From Lachnospiraceae bacterium (lineage in GTDB: Bacteria > Bacillota > Clostridia > Lachnospirales > Lachnospiraceae), in assembly GCA_017460885.1 (NCBI GenBank), contig JAFUAB010000046.1:82973-146972 (forward strand): a stretch of DNA of 64,000 nt. Reading direction: 5' to 3'. Below, piece by piece: positions 33,439-44,174 of the stretch (the first letter of the stretch is position 1; each line of letters starts with the position of its first letter). Both the position numbers and the translations under genes were made by a program. Under the pieces are notes generated by a model. It was given only the letters and a program-made list of their open reading frames with translations. It did not search any database and was not told the DNA's origin.

Positions 33439-36378
33439 ATGCTGAAGTTCACGATCACGGAGGAAACAAAAATATGGCTCGCGGAAGACGAGTGGCCTGG
33501 AGTAATACGAGTGGCCGGCTATGTGGCTGCCGATACGGAAGCTGTCTGCGGCATAAGACCCGGGATATCGGTCCTCGACAAAGACGACAGCGGGAGTGCA
33601 TCCGTGACGGCTTCGATGCTTCGTCCCGATCATATATACGCTGCCACTGCCGGACACGGATCGCTTCTTGATTCCCTCGCGGGATCAGGGATGATCGACC
33701 TGTCAGCGATAGAGGGTAAACGTGAGGTTTACCTTTTTAAGACGGTAAAAGCGGGTGACGGAGAGGGCGCCTCACTTGTGATCGCGGGCTCGGATAAGAG
33801 AGGCACGATTTACGGTCTCTTTCACCTGTCGGAGCTGATGGGGGTAAGCCCATGGGTATGGTTTGCCGATGTTGCACCCGCACATCGTGACAGTGTAGTG
33901 CTTACGGCAGAGGATGAATATATATCCAGAGAGCCCTCCGTTAAATACCGCGGCATCTTTATCAATGACGAATGGCCATCCTTCGGCAACTGGACCTTTG
34001 AGCATTTCGGAGGCTTTACCGCAGAGATGTATGAGCATGTCTTTGAACTTCTGCTGAGGCTCAGGGCCAATTATCTCTGGCCCGCCATGTGGTCATCCAA
34101 TTTTTCACTGGACGGCCCCGGTCTGGAATCGGCAAGGCTTGCGGATGAGATGGGCATCGTGATGAGCAATTCTCACCATGAACCCTGTCTGCGTCACAGT
34201 GAAGAATGGGATCTGGTAAAGGGTGAGGATACCCCTTTCGGAACGGAATGGAATTTTGACCGCAACAGGGAGGGACTGCTCAATTACTGGCGCGAGGGAC
34301 TTAAGAGGAACGGAGACTTTGAAAACATCATCACGATGGGTATGCGCGGAGAGCGGGACAGTGAGATCCTGGGACACGAAGCGACCCTTAAGGAAAATAT
34401 CGATTATCTGAAGGATGTGGTCACTGCCCAGAATGAACTGATAAGGGAGACCATAGATCCGGAGCTTAAGCTGCCGCGGATGATCGCCATATATAAGGAA
34501 GTGGAGGAGTACTATTACGGTGATGCGGACAATTCCGGCCTCAGGGAATGGGACGGACTGGATGGCATCACCTGTATGCTGTGCGAGGATAATTTCGGCA
34601 ATATGCGTCGCCTGCCTGAACCCGGAGAGAAGGATCGAAACGGCGGATTCGGCATGTATTATCATTTCGATTACCACGGCGGACCCGTATCATACGAGTG
34701 GGTCAACTCAACTCATCTGAGTAAGGTATGGGAGCAGATGACACTGTGCTACGAATCCGGCGTCCGCGAGATCTGGATCGTAAATGTAGGGGATCTGAAG
34801 CCTCAGGAGCTGCCGGTATCCTTTTTCCTGGATATGGCTTACGACTATGACAAATGGGGTATTTCAAACCGTGACAGCGCCATGGAATATCTGCACAAAT
34901 GGGCAATTGACCAATTTGGTCAGAAACAGAGCGGGATGATCATTACTCTTTTGAATGAGTATACGCGGATCAATTCTGTCAGAAAGCCGGAGTCATTGCA
35001 GTCCGATACGTATCACCCGTTCAATTTCGGGGAGAGCGAATTCATGGCCGGACTTGCGCGGACGCTGATCGCCAAGGCCGTGGAGACGGAAAAGGAATTT
35101 GCGGATACTCCGCTTTATGACGCCTATCAGCAACTGGTGGGATTTCCCGTGAGGGCATCGATGAACGTGCTGCTGATGCAGCTGGCAGCCGGCAGGAACC
35201 GGATGCTCGCCGCACAGGGCAGGACGAGCGCCAATGTATATGCGGATCTTATAGCGGAATATATAGAGGAGGACGCCAGACTTACACAGATGTATCATTC
35301 TCTGTCAGGCGGTAAGTGGAACGGCCTGATGCTGTCCAAGCATATCGGGTTTAAAAACTGGAACGACGAGGAATGTGCGTATCCTCTCAGAACATATGTC
35401 ACCCCTTCGCGAAGGAAGTGCATGGTCGTTGCAGAGTCCGACGGAGAGGGCTGCACCTTTGGAGGAGACTGGACTCGCAGACCGGTCAGGATACGCGGGT
35501 TCATGAATCCGGGAGTGACCGTCAAAGAGTTTGTAATAGAAAACGCCGGAACCGAGAGCTTCGGCTGGAGGATAGAATGCGATGACGAATGGATCGTGCT
35601 CCCGACCAGGAACGGGGAACTGTCTCCCGGAGAAAGCTTCACTCCGCAGATAATACTTGATCCGGTCAGGCTCTCGGACAGGATTGAAAAGGATAGGACC
35701 GTCGTTTCCGTGATCAGGGTCAGCTCGGATTTTGCCCATGCGGATGTACGGGTACCCTGTACCGCCTTTGACAGCGCGGAAAGGAAGATCAGGCATTATA
35801 TACCGGTGAACGGAGTTAAGGATGATCCGGGATTTATCAGCCGGGATCACTATTCCTATACGGGGGCCGATGAGCTTTCTCTGATAGTCGATGCACATGA
35901 GTTTGAACCCTCGGGCGGGTATGAGATAATGTACGGATACGGCAAATACGGGTCGGGACTGCGGCCTTATCCGGTGACTGCCGGTTTCGCCCCGGTGAAT
36001 TCCGGGTCATATGCGGATACGGACAGTGCTTCATTCGGTGACACCGGGATTCCCACGGCATCCTGTGAGGTCTATGCTCCGGCCGCGGGAGATTACAGCC
36101 TGACCCTTATCACATCGCCGTCCAATTCGATAGACGGCAGCGGACACCTCAGGGTCGGCGTGAGAGTAAATGACGCGGATATGATCTGTATGGATACGAT
36201 AGGCGAGGGTTTTGTCGGCGGATCCACGGGGAGCTCCGGGTGGTGCAGAGGAGTGTTGGATAATGAACACAGAGTGACCGCCACGGTCAATCTGACACAG
36301 GGCACCAACCGTATTTCGCTTTTCGCCGTTGATCCCGCTGTGATACCGGAGCGGATTATCATTGGTTTTAAGGACTGA
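33439..36378 (+). CDS. GH115 xylan alpha-1,2-glucuronidase
   Basis: The enzyme removes (4-O-methyl)glucuronic acid side chains from xylan or xylo-oligosaccharides. The 979 residues match the long GH115 family. The N-terminal domain has GSDKRGTIYGLFHLSELMGVSPW. The catalytic barrel contains PSVKYRGIFINDEWPSFGNW, ANYLWPAMWSSNF, MGIVMSNSHHEPC and GMRGERDSEI. A C-terminal beta-domain follows from about 650. There is no signal peptide, so action is cytoplasmic, together with the upstream esterase. CGGAGAG precedes the ATG. Unlike GH67 enzymes, GH115 can also act on internal residues. Confidence 0.94.
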   Translation: MLKFTITEETKIWLAEDEWPGVIRVAGYVAADTEAVCGIRPGISVLDKDDSGSASVTASMLRPDHIYAATAGHGSLLDSLAGSGMIDLSAIEGKREVYLFKTVKAGDGEGASLVIAGSDKRGTIYGLFHLSELMGVSPWVWFADVAPAHRDSVVLTAEDEYISREPSVKYRGIFINDEWPSFGNWTFEHFGGFTAEMYEHVFELLLRLRANYLWPAMWSSNFSLDGPGLESARLADEMGIVMSNSHHEPCLRHSEEWDLVKGEDTPFGTEWNFDRNREGLLNYWREGLKRNGDFENIITMGMRGERDSEILGHEATLKENIDYLKDVVTAQNELIRETIDPELKLPRMIAIYKEVEEYYYGDADNSGLREWDGLDGITCMLCEDNFGNMRRLPEPGEKDRNGGFGMYYHFDYHGGPVSYEWVNSTHLSKVWEQMTLCYESGVREIWIVNVGDLKPQELPVSFFLDMAYDYDKWGISNRDSAMEYLHKWAIDQFGQKQSGMIITLLNEYTRINSVRKPESLQSDTYHPFNFGESEFMAGLARTLIAKAVETEKEFADTPLYDAYQQLVGFPVRASMNVLLMQLAAGRNRMLAAQGRTSANVYADLIAEYIEEDARLTQMYHSLSGGKWNGLMLSKHIGFKNWNDEECAYPLRTYVTPSRRKCMVVAESDGEGCTFGGDWTRRPVRIRGFMNPGVTVKEFVIENAGTESFGWRIECDDEWIVLPTRNGELSPGESFTPQIILDPVRLSDRIEKDRTVVSVIRVSSDFAHADVRVPCTAFDSAERKIRHYIPVNGVKDDPGFISRDHYSYTGADELSLIVDAHEFEPSGGYEIMYGYGKYGSGLRPYPVTAGFAPVNSGSYADTDSASFGDTGIPTASCEVYAPAAGDYSLTLITSPSNSIDGSGHLRVGVRVNDADMICMDTIGEGFVGGSTGSSGWCRGVLDNEHRVTATVNLTQGTNRISLFAVDPAVIPERIIIGFKD

Positions 36379-36382
36379 CAAC

Positions 36383-37705
36383 GTGAGTTTTACCAATATA
36401 TATTTTATCTTCATACTTCTGCCGGCGATCCTGATATTGATAAGCAATATCCCTAACCGGATCCAGAAGCCCGTTCTGATCGCGTCCGGGCTGGTATTCT
36501 ACATGCTGAGCGCGGGATGGTGGGGCCTGGCGATCCCCTTGACTACGGCAGTCAATTACGGGATCCACAGACTGATCAACAAACCCCGTAACAGGGGGAT
36601 GCTGACGGCACTTACGGTGATCTTAAATGCAGGTCTGCTGATCGCTGCAAAGCTCTCCGGATATATGCCCCTCGGACTCAGTTTCTACATATTTCAGATG
36701 ATCTCGCTTATGATCGATACCCGGGATGAAAGACTGTCACCGGATGATTTCTGCATCATGTCCATGTTCTTCCCAAAGCTGATCATGGGTCCCATCGTCA
36801 GATACCGCGATATGAAGTCGGATCTGAGGATCGTCGGACGCGAACGCATGATCAAACCCGATAAGCTCGAGAGGGGACTGAAGCTGTATACGGTCGGCCT
36901 TTTTATGAAGGTTGTTCTGGCGGATAATCTGGCTACGCTGTGGAATTCCCTCAATATTGCCGGAGTATACGGACTGGCGACGCCTACCGCATGGCTCGGT
37001 GCGGTGACCTACAGTCTGGAGCTGTATCTGGATTTCTGGGGATATTCCCTGATGGCTATGGCTCTGGGGTATATCTTCGGATTGCCGCTTGCGGAAAATT
37101 TCAATGAGCCCTACAGCGCTGCAGGTGTCGGAGACTTCTACAGAAGATGGCACATCACACTTGGTACGTGGTTTAGGGATTACGTCTATATCCCTCTGGG
37201 AGGGAACCGCAAAGGCAGGGTTTCGACCATGCGAAACCTCGTTGTCGTGTGGCTGCTGACCGGATTCTGGCACGGCATCACCGTCAACTTCCTGATCTGG
37301 GCGGGACTGCTCTTTATACTGATCATATTGGAAAGATACACGCTTCTCGGCAGACTGGCTAAGGCAAAAGTGCTGGGACACATATATACGGTGGTGGTGA
37401 TAGTGATAAGCTGGGTGATCTTTGCCATACACGATCCTTCACAGCTGTGGGTTTATATCAAGTGCATGTTCGGAGTATATTCGGAGGGCTCGTCGCCTTC
37501 TGTGATACAGTTTGTAAGGCTACTGAGGACCTACTGGTACCTTATCCTGGCCGGAGCATTCTTTGCGACGCCCCTGCCGAGGAGGATATATGAGAAGCAC
37601 AGTCGTAAGCTGTATTTTATCGCACCGCTGGTAATTATGGCCGGACTGAGTATTTTCTTTATGCTGCACAATAACGGAAACGTGTTTATGTATTACGCGT
37701 TTTGA
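36383..37705 (+). CDS. MBOAT-family membrane O-acyltransferase (AlgI/DltB type)
   Basis: This polytopic membrane protein of 440 residues has about ten membrane segments. It is predicted to move an acyl group, usually acetyl, across the membrane to a surface glycan. The hallmark residues are present: His257 in RRWHITLGTWFRDYVYIPLGGNR and His297 in LLTGFWHGITVNF. The GTG at 36383 has TAAGGA eight bases upstream and is preferred over a TTG at 36362 inside GH115. The gene ends with a four-base overlap with a possible start of the next SGNH gene. Such MBOAT/SGNH pairs acetylate polysaccharides, for example alginate. The acceptor here is unknown. Confidence 0.9.
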   Translation: MSFTNIYFIFILLPAILILISNIPNRIQKPVLIASGLVFYMLSAGWWGLAIPLTTAVNYGIHRLINKPRNRGMLTALTVILNAGLLIAAKLSGYMPLGLSFYIFQMISLMIDTRDERLSPDDFCIMSMFFPKLIMGPIVRYRDMKSDLRIVGRERMIKPDKLERGLKLYTVGLFMKVVLADNLATLWNSLNIAGVYGLATPTAWLGAVTYSLELYLDFWGYSLMAMALGYIFGLPLAENFNEPYSAAGVGDFYRRWHITLGTWFRDYVYIPLGGNRKGRVSTMRNLVVVWLLTGFWHGITVNFLIWAGLLFILIILERYTLLGRLAKAKVLGHIYTVVVIVISWVIFAIHDPSQLWVYIKCMFGVYSEGSSPSVIQFVRLLRTYWYLILAGAFFATPLPRRIYEKHSRKLYFIAPLVIMAGLSIFFMLHNNGNVFMYYAF

Positions 37706-37713
37706 CGACTTGC

Positions 37714-38835
37714 ATGGAAACAAAAGGGAAAAAACACAAAACTCCATATACGCATATCTGCGTTGTCATCTGGGGACTGTTCTGGCTCTATGAACTGATC
37801 ATGTCCTCGACCGGCAGAGGTTTCATCGTTGATGAGATCAGGGCTATGGGGCATCGTGCCGAAGAATATGCGGCAGGCTACCGGGATTATAATGAGAATG
37901 CCATCTCTGAAGATGAGTATGGTACAGACCTTTTCGAAACCGAGCTCGATGGGACGGGCACCGGGGCAGAAGCCGGCGCAGACCAGGACGGAGGGAATGA
38001 CGCCGCAGTCACCGGAACTGTGTCAGATGCGGAAACTTCCGGAGGTGATGCTTATGGGAATCCGGTCCCGGAGGGAGCCGATGCCAAAGAATATGAGAAT
38101 TATGTAAACCAGGACGGCGGCATGGGATCCGGCTCCGCAGATGCCGAAAGCCCCGAGGCAGGCTCCGGAGAGACCGACGGGATAATTGAAGAGGAACCGG
38201 AAGAGGAATTTGTGCCCGTTCCTTATTATTTCACCGCGGATGAATCCTATTTTGACGATGCTCTCTTTATCGGGGATTCACGTATGATGGGGTTGTGGGA
38301 TTATGTTGAATTCGGTAACGCCACCTTTCTGTGTGACAACGGATATTCCATAGCCAATTTCCAGGCCGGAAGAGCGGTGAGATGTCAGAATACCGGCTCC
38401 AAGACCACCCCGAAGGAGATAATGGCGGACAACACCTTTAGTAAGGTTTACATAATGCTGGGTACCAACGACTGTACCCGCAGATCTCCGGATTCATTCA
38501 GGGAGGGATATGCCGAACTGGTGGATCTTGTGCGCAAGGAAGAACCTGATGCGATCATCTTTACGGTTGCCAATCTGAACATGTCCGAAAAGGGCGTGCA
38601 GGAAAACAGATCAAGAGGGTTCGACAATGAGATAATGGGATCGCTTAACAATGTGGTCGCCGAATTCGCGGATGGCGAAAGCAGTTTTTTTCTGAATTTC
38701 AATCCGCTGTTTACGGACGAAAACGGATATGTGCTGGGCAAATATACATTCGACGGATTTCATGTGTATGCAGCACAGTATCAGGAGATGGGAGATTATA
38801 TAAAGGAACATGCGGTAGCATATACGACGCCATGA
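37714..38835 (+). CDS. Membrane-anchored SGNH/GDSL hydrolase-like protein, partner of the MBOAT protein
   Basis: An N-terminal membrane segment (about 11-30) is followed by a long acidic, low-complexity linker (about 55-165). An extracellular SGNH domain follows (175-373). It has FIGDSRMMG with Ser189, LGTNDC, and DGFHV with Asp347 and His350. This matches proteins that accept or transfer acetyl groups after MBOAT transport, or remove them. The ATG at 37714 is used; a TTG at 37702 overlaps the MBOAT stop. No strong ribosome-binding site is visible, so translation is probably coupled to the upstream gene. Confidence 0.8.
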   Translation: METKGKKHKTPYTHICVVIWGLFWLYELIMSSTGRGFIVDEIRAMGHRAEEYAAGYRDYNENAISEDEYGTDLFETELDGTGTGAEAGADQDGGNDAAVTGTVSDAETSGGDAYGNPVPEGADAKEYENYVNQDGGMGSGSADAESPEAGSGETDGIIEEEPEEEFVPVPYYFTADESYFDDALFIGDSRMMGLWDYVEFGNATFLCDNGYSIANFQAGRAVRCQNTGSKTTPKEIMADNTFSKVYIMLGTNDCTRRSPDSFREGYAELVDLVRKEEPDAIIFTVANLNMSEKGVQENRSRGFDNEIMGSLNNVVAEFADGESSFFLNFNPLFTDENGYVLGKYTFDGFHVYAAQYQEMGDYIKEHAVAYTTP

Positions 38836-38914
38836 GAAACTGTTCCGGGATGATGTTATGCCGGGAGTCTCGCGAAACTGCCGCATTACAGATGATCTGC
38901 CTGAGGTCCAAAAC

Positions 38915-39439
38915 TTATTCGTCCTCGAAAAGTTCGGATTTAAGTCTGGCGGAAAGCTCCAGAAGCTCCTCGGAGATCTCGGGATCCAGCCCGGATACGT
39001 TGTTTTCGGAAATTATATTGATGATCCTCGACATCAGCGCAACCTGTTTCTCCAAAGATTTACGGTATTCGGCCAGTTTGATCTGTGTCTGGATCCTTTT
39101 CTTAAGTACATCAGCTACAAAGGGCTTGGTAATGTAATCCACAACACCTTCGTTGAAGCCCTGTACCTCTGTCTCAAAATTATTGTCCGCAGTCAGAAAG
39201 ATCACCGGTATGTCCTTATACTCGGGAGTGTTCTTAAGCGTCTCGAGCACCTGGTGACCGTCTACCTCGGGCATGATGATATCTAACAGGATCAGATCGG
39301 GTATCGTGTGACTGAGTACCTTCATGCCGGCCTCGGCGGAAAGTGCCCCGATGATCTTGTATGAATCGCCGATCATATCCTGAGCGGCACGGATGTTGAA
39401 TTTCACGTCATCTATAATGAGTACTGTCTTTTTGTCCAT
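38915..39439 (-). CDS. Single-domain response regulator with helical tail
   Basis: The receiver domain covers about 4-120, with acidic residues at the N-terminus (LIIDDVKFN), phosphoacceptor Asp53 (LLDIIMPEVDG), the T of FLTAD and the Lys of ITKPF. A helical tail of about 55 residues follows (QVALMSRIINIISENN, then acidic helices), which may mediate dimer or partner contacts. There is no DNA-binding domain. It is convergent with the SGNH gene and upstream of no obvious kinase, so it is an orphan regulator like others in this signalling-rich window. Confidence 0.88.
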   Translation of the reverse strand: MDKKTVLIIDDVKFNIRAAQDMIGDSYKIIGALSAEAGMKVLSHTIPDLILLDIIMPEVDGHQVLETLKNTPEYKDIPVIFLTADNNFETEVQGFNEGVVDYITKPFVADVLKKRIQTQIKLAEYRKSLEKQVALMSRIINIISENNVSGLDPEISEELLELSARLKSELFEDE

Positions 39440-39567
39440 GATTCGATTTTATCAGACACAGATGCGGTTAACAAGTGACGGTCTGCCACTTCCGGGATCC
39501 ACCGGAGCAGAAACCGGACGAATGAGTGCCCGTCAAAAACCGATTTGACAAAGCCCTCAAACATAGT

Positions 39568-39596
39568 TTGACCGCGGTTCATCACGGTGTTATTAT
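39568..39596 (+). promoter_or_regulatory. Promoter of the PPi-phosphofructokinase gene
   Basis: TTGACC (39568-39573), 17 bases, then TATTAT (39591-39596) gives a leader of about 80 bases before the ATG at 39684. This is the best promoter in the 245-base gap. Confidence 0.7.
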
Positions 39597-39683
39597 TATA
39601 GAGTTGAATTGCGAATACCGTTATACAGGATGGAGACGCAATCAGGTAACTAATTTCTTTACTATATTATAAGGAGGATCACA

Positions 39684-41342
39684 ATGAACCTTTCACCTCT
39701 TCAGAAGGCAAGATATGCCTATCAGCCCAAGCTTCCCGGAATGCTCAGAGGAGGCATTTCCGAGATATGCGTACAGGACGGAGCAGCTACCGTAAGCGTA
39801 GCGGATCAGGACAAGATCAAAGCTCTTTTCCCCAATACCTACGGAAAGAATGAGATCACATTTAAAAAGGGTTCCAATACCTCTACACCTAAGAAGCAGG
39901 TTGTAGGAGTTATACTTTCGGGCGGACAGGCTCCCGGCGGACACAACGTTGTATGCGGACTTTACGATGCCATCAAGGCTACCGACAAAAACAACGTGCT
40001 GCTCGGTTTCAAGGGCGGCCCCAGCGGTCTGATCGAGGATGATTATATTGAGTTTGACGACGCTTATATCGATGCTTACCGCAATACCGGCGGTTTCGAT
40101 ATCATCGGTTCCGGCCGTACCAAGTTAGAGACCGAGGAGCAGTTCAAGATCGTTACAGAGGTAGCTAAGAAGCACGGTCTGACCGCCATAGTTATCATCG
40201 GCGGCGACGATTCCAATACCAACGCCGCAGTGCTCGCCGAGTATATGGCAGCCAACAACACCGGCGTACAGGTTATCGGATGCCCCAAGACCATCGACGG
40301 AGACCTGAAGAACGAGGACATCGAGGCTTCCTTCGGTTTTGATACGGCTACCAAGACCTATTCCGAGCTGATAGGAAATATCGAAAGAGATGCCAACTCA
40401 GCCAAGAAATACTGGCATTTCATCAAGGTTATGGGACGCAGCGCTTCCCATGTGGCTCTCGAGTGTGCGCTTGAGACACAGCCCAACATCTGCCTCATCG
40501 GTGAGGAGGTTGCGGCCAGGAAGATGTCACTCTCCGCGATCGCAGATTACATCGCAGATTCCGTAGAAAAGAGAGCGGCTAACGGAGACAACTTCGGTGT
40601 TGCCATAATCCCCGAGGGTATAGTGGAATTCGTTCCCGAGTTCTCAATGCTGATCGCCGAGATCAACGAGCTGCTGGCAGGCAGTAAGACTGATGAGTTC
40701 AATGATCTTCCCGACTGGAGTGCCAAGTATGACTTTATCAAAAAGGGACTTTCCGACGAGGCATTCAAGGTATTCGATATCCTTCCCCAGTTTGTTCAGC
40801 AGCAGCTGTTCCTTGAGAGGGATCCTCACGGCAACGTACAGGTTTCACTGATCGAATCCGAGAAGCTTTTTGCGGAGATGGTTAAGGAAAAGCTGGCTGC
40901 AAGAAAGGCAGCAGGCACATATAAGGGCAAGTTCTCCACACAGCATCATTTCTTCGGATATGAAGGAAGATGCGCATTCCCTTCAAACTTCGATGCAGAC
41001 TATTGCTACTCACTGGGTTACAACGCATTTATGCTGATCCAGTACGGATATACCGGATATCTCTCCAAGGTTTCCAATCTGTCCAAGCCCGCAGAGGAGT
41101 GGGTTGCTGGCGGAATGCCCATCACCAAGATGATGAACATCGAGAGAAGAAACGGAGAGGATAAGCCCGTTATCCGTAAGGCTCTTGTTGAACTTGACGG
41201 CAAGCCGTTTAAGTATTTCGAGGCCAACAGAGAGAAATGGGCGGTTGAGACCGCATTTACCTATCCCGGTGCGATCCAGTATTACGGACCTGCCGAGGTA
41301 TGTGATCTGACCACCAGAACACTTGCCTTGGAAAAGGAATAA
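39684..41342 (+). CDS. pfp: Pyrophosphate-dependent 6-phosphofructokinase
   Basis: The enzyme reversibly phosphorylates fructose 6-phosphate using pyrophosphate instead of ATP, the key step of glycolysis in many anaerobes. The 552 residues match the long plant-like PFP type. [16 protein letters not shown] lies near 72. [12 protein letters not shown] (the DD, rather than a Gly, favours PPi), PKTIDGDL with the catalytic Asp, and the substrate motif [12 protein letters not shown] are all visible. An AAGGAGG site and a consensus promoter precede it. It is followed after 37 bases by glycogen phosphorylase, so glycogen breakdown and glycolysis are linked here. Confidence 0.95.
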   Translation: MNLSPLQKARYAYQPKLPGMLRGGISEICVQDGAATVSVADQDKIKALFPNTYGKNEITFKKGSNTSTPKKQVVGVILSGGQAPGGHNVVCGLYDAIKATDKNNVLLGFKGGPSGLIEDDYIEFDDAYIDAYRNTGGFDIIGSGRTKLETEEQFKIVTEVAKKHGLTAIVIIGGDDSNTNAAVLAEYMAANNTGVQVIGCPKTIDGDLKNEDIEASFGFDTATKTYSELIGNIERDANSAKKYWHFIKVMGRSASHVALECALETQPNICLIGEEVAARKMSLSAIADYIADSVEKRAANGDNFGVAIIPEGIVEFVPEFSMLIAEINELLAGSKTDEFNDLPDWSAKYDFIKKGLSDEAFKVFDILPQFVQQQLFLERDPHGNVQVSLIESEKLFAEMVKEKLAARKAAGTYKGKFSTQHHFFGYEGRCAFPSNFDADYCYSLGYNAFMLIQYGYTGYLSKVSNLSKPAEEWVAGGMPITKMMNIERRNGEDKPVIRKALVELDGKPFKYFEANREKWAVETAFTYPGAIQYYGPAEVCDLTTRTLALEKE

Positions 41343-41379
41343 ACCGGAATTATGAAAAAATCCCGACGGAGGAATGTAA

Positions 41380-43692
41380 ATGGCAACAGGAGACAACATG
41401 CAAAAGGATGTTCTGCTGATGAATCTGGAGGCGGAGCTTAATAAGAGCATTCAAAATGAATGCGGCAAGACTCTTGCGGAAGCAGACAATAAAGAACTGT
41501 ATTATTCGCTGCTCGCGCTGACCAGGGAGCTGGCAGAGGTAACTGAGGATATCGAGGGAGAGAAGAAGGTTTATTACATATCCGCGGAGTTCCTGATCGG
41601 TAAGCTGCTCAGCAACAACCTGATCAATCTGGGTATTTACGATAAGATCAATTCGATCCTCAAGGCTAACGGAAAATCTCTTGCGCAGATCGAGGACGAA
41701 GAGCCGGAGCCTTCACTTGGCAATGGCGGACTGGGACGTCTTGCAGCGTGTTTTCTGGATTCCATAGCAACGCTGGGACTGCCCGGTGACGGCATAGGAC
41801 TCAACTATCACTTCGGACTTTTTAAGCAGGTGTTTAAGAATCATATGCAGACCGCCGAAAAGGACGCCTGGATAGAGCCCGGCAAAAACTGGCTGAATAA
41901 GACCGAAACGACATTTACCGTCAACTTCGGTGACCTGAGCGTTAAGTCACGCCTGTATGATCTGGATGTTGTCGGATACAGAAGCGGTACCAACAAGCTG
42001 CACCTTTTTGATATAGAGAGTGTGGATGAGAGGCTTGTCAAAAAGGGTATCAATTTCGATAAGGAAAACATCGAGAAGAACCTGACGCTTTTCCTGTATC
42101 CGGATGATTCCGACGAGGCCGGCAACCTGCTGCGTATCTATCAGCAGTATTTCATGGTCAGCAATGCAGCCCAGCTTATCCTCAAGGAAATGAAGGAGCG
42201 CAAGTATGACCTGCGGCATCTGGATGATCATGCCGTGATCCAGATCAATGACACTCATCCAACCATGGTGATCCCCGAGCTGATCAGGATCCTGGTTGAG
42301 GAAAAGGCCTTTACTATGGACGAAGCAATCGACGTGGTCAGCAGGACCTGCGCTTATACGAACCACACTATCCTTGCTGAGGCACTGGAGAAATGGCCGC
42401 TTGCCTATCTGGAAAAGGTAGTGCCCCAGCTTGTGCCGTATATTAAGGAGCTGGATAGGAGGGTACGCGCCAAATACAAGAATAAAAACGTACAGATCAT
42501 TGATAAAGACAAACGCGTACATATGGCGCATATCGATATTCATTACGGCTTCTCGGTGAACGGAGTTGCTGCCATACACACTGAGATCCTTAAGAATACA
42601 GAGCTCAATGCCTTCTATAAGCTTTATCCGGAGAAATTCAACAACAAGACCAACGGAATCACCTTCCGCAGATGGCTTCTTTCGTGCAACCACGAGCTGG
42701 CGGATATGATCAAGGCGCACATCGGAGACGGCTTCAAGAAGGATGCGAATCAGCTTGAGAGACTGCTGGAATTTGCGGATGACGAGAACTTCATGAAGGA
42801 GTTAATGGACATCAAGCATGCCAAAAAGGTTGCTCTTGCCGAGTATGTCAAAGAGCATGAGGATGTTGAGCTGGATCCGGATTCGATCTTCGATCTGCAG
42901 TCCAAGAGAATGCATGAATACAAGCGTCAGCAGATGAATGCGCTCTATATCATACATAAGTATCTTGAGATCAAGGGCGGTAAAAAGCCTGTCCGTCCGG
43001 TGACATTTATGTTCGGTGCCAAGGCTGCCCCCGCGTATGTGATCGCGCAGGATATCATACATCTGCTTCTGGTGCTTCAGGAGATCATCAACAACGACCC
43101 GGATGTAAGTCCTTACATGAAGGTTGTGATGGTTGAAAACTACAACGTTGCCTATGCCGAAAAGATGATCCCGGCTGCCGATATTTCCGAGCAGATATCC
43201 CTGGCCAGCAAGGAGGCCTCCGGAACCGGCAACATGAAATATATGCTGAACGGTGCAGTAACTCTCGGCACCTCGGACGGAGCAAATGTGGAGATACACG
43301 AGCTCGTCGGAGATGACAACATCTATATCTTCGGTAAGGATGCCGATACGGTCATCAAACATTACGCCAAGGCAGATTATGTATCGAAAGAATATTATAA
43401 AAACAGTCCGGTCATTAAGGAAGCCGTTGATTTCATAATGAGCAGGCAGGCACTGGCTGTCGGGAAACGTACCAACCTCAAGAGACTGCACGATGAACTG
43501 ATCAACAAGGACTGGTTCATGACGTTGCTGGATCTCGAGGAATATATCGAAGTCAAGGACCGTATGATAGCTGACTACGAGGACCGTGATAAGTGGGGCA
43601 GGATGATGCTTACCAATATTGCCAAAGCCGGCTTCTTCTCATCCGACAGAACCATCGAGGAGTACAACCGCGACATCTGGAAATTGAGCTGA
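41380..43692 (+). CDS. glgP: Glycogen/maltodextrin phosphorylase (GT35)
   Basis: The enzyme releases glucose 1-phosphate from alpha-1,4-glucans using phosphate and pyridoxal phosphate. Family blocks include [21 protein letters not shown] near 105, INDTHPTM near 288, FVFGAKAAP-like [10 protein letters not shown] near 545, and [20 protein letters not shown] with the PLP-binding Lys620. The length (770) is a little shorter than the 800-840 of the standard enzymes, mainly at the N-terminus, as in several Clostridia. GGAGGA precedes the ATG. It shares a transcript with pfp. Confidence 0.94.
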   Translation: MATGDNMQKDVLLMNLEAELNKSIQNECGKTLAEADNKELYYSLLALTRELAEVTEDIEGEKKVYYISAEFLIGKLLSNNLINLGIYDKINSILKANGKSLAQIEDEEPEPSLGNGGLGRLAACFLDSIATLGLPGDGIGLNYHFGLFKQVFKNHMQTAEKDAWIEPGKNWLNKTETTFTVNFGDLSVKSRLYDLDVVGYRSGTNKLHLFDIESVDERLVKKGINFDKENIEKNLTLFLYPDDSDEAGNLLRIYQQYFMVSNAAQLILKEMKERKYDLRHLDDHAVIQINDTHPTMVIPELIRILVEEKAFTMDEAIDVVSRTCAYTNHTILAEALEKWPLAYLEKVVPQLVPYIKELDRRVRAKYKNKNVQIIDKDKRVHMAHIDIHYGFSVNGVAAIHTEILKNTELNAFYKLYPEKFNNKTNGITFRRWLLSCNHELADMIKAHIGDGFKKDANQLERLLEFADDENFMKELMDIKHAKKVALAEYVKEHEDVELDPDSIFDLQSKRMHEYKRQQMNALYIIHKYLEIKGGKKPVRPVTFMFGAKAAPAYVIAQDIIHLLLVLQEIINNDPDVSPYMKVVMVENYNVAYAEKMIPAADISEQISLASKEASGTGNMKYMLNGAVTLGTSDGANVEIHELVGDDNIYIFGKDADTVIKHYAKADYVSKEYYKNSPVIKEAVDFIMSRQALAVGKRTNLKRLHDELINKDWFMTLLDLEEYIEVKDRMIADYEDRDKWGRMMLTNIAKAGFFSSDRTIEEYNRDIWKLS

Positions 43693-43790
43693 TTTTCCGG
43701 GATGATGCTCCGGGGACGTGTTGACAAATCCGATACGGAATGGGAAAATGTTAGAGATATCTAATTGCTGTTAAGATGTGGGGTGTTGAA

Positions 43791-44171
43791 ATGGTTTTAC
43801 ATGAATCTGCAGAGGATTATCTGGAAGCGATACTCAGGCTGAGCGAAAGGCGCGGATATGCGCGTTCCGTAGATGTTGCGAACGAACTGGGAGTTACCAA
43901 ACCCAGTGTCAGCGTCGCCATGAAGAAGCTGCACGAGAGCGGATATATCAGCTTCGATGAGAACGGTTTTCTGCTTATGACGGAATCCGGCAGAGAGGTT
44001 GCCGAGAAGACATACAGCAAGCATCTTCTTTTGACAGGAGTACTGGAAGCGATCGGCGTGGATCACGATACCGCCGACAGGGAAGCCTGCAAGATCGAGC
44101 ATGACATCAGTGATCGTACATATGAACTGCTTTCAACATATTATAATGAACATATGAAAGAGACGGGCTGA
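43791..44171 (+). CDS. DtxR/MntR-family metal-dependent repressor
   Basis: This 126-residue regulator has an N-terminal winged helix (ARSVDVANELGVTKPSVSVAMKKLHESGYI) and a helical dimer domain. The metal ligands of the DtxR group are visible: Glu in ESAEDY, His in KHLLL, and EACKIEHDIS with the Cys, Glu and His found in DtxR. There is no SH3-like C-terminal domain, so it is of the short MntR-like size. The Cys suggests iron rather than manganese. The ATG at 43791 with GGGGTG upstream is preferred over the ATG at 43776. The target is unknown. A TtcA-like iron-sulfur gene follows after three bases. Confidence 0.88.
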   Translation: MVLHESAEDYLEAILRLSERRGYARSVDVANELGVTKPSVSVAMKKLHESGYISFDENGFLLMTESGREVAEKTYSKHLLLTGVLEAIGVDHDTADREACKIEHDISDRTYELLSTYYNEHMKETG

Positions 44172-44174
44172 CGG

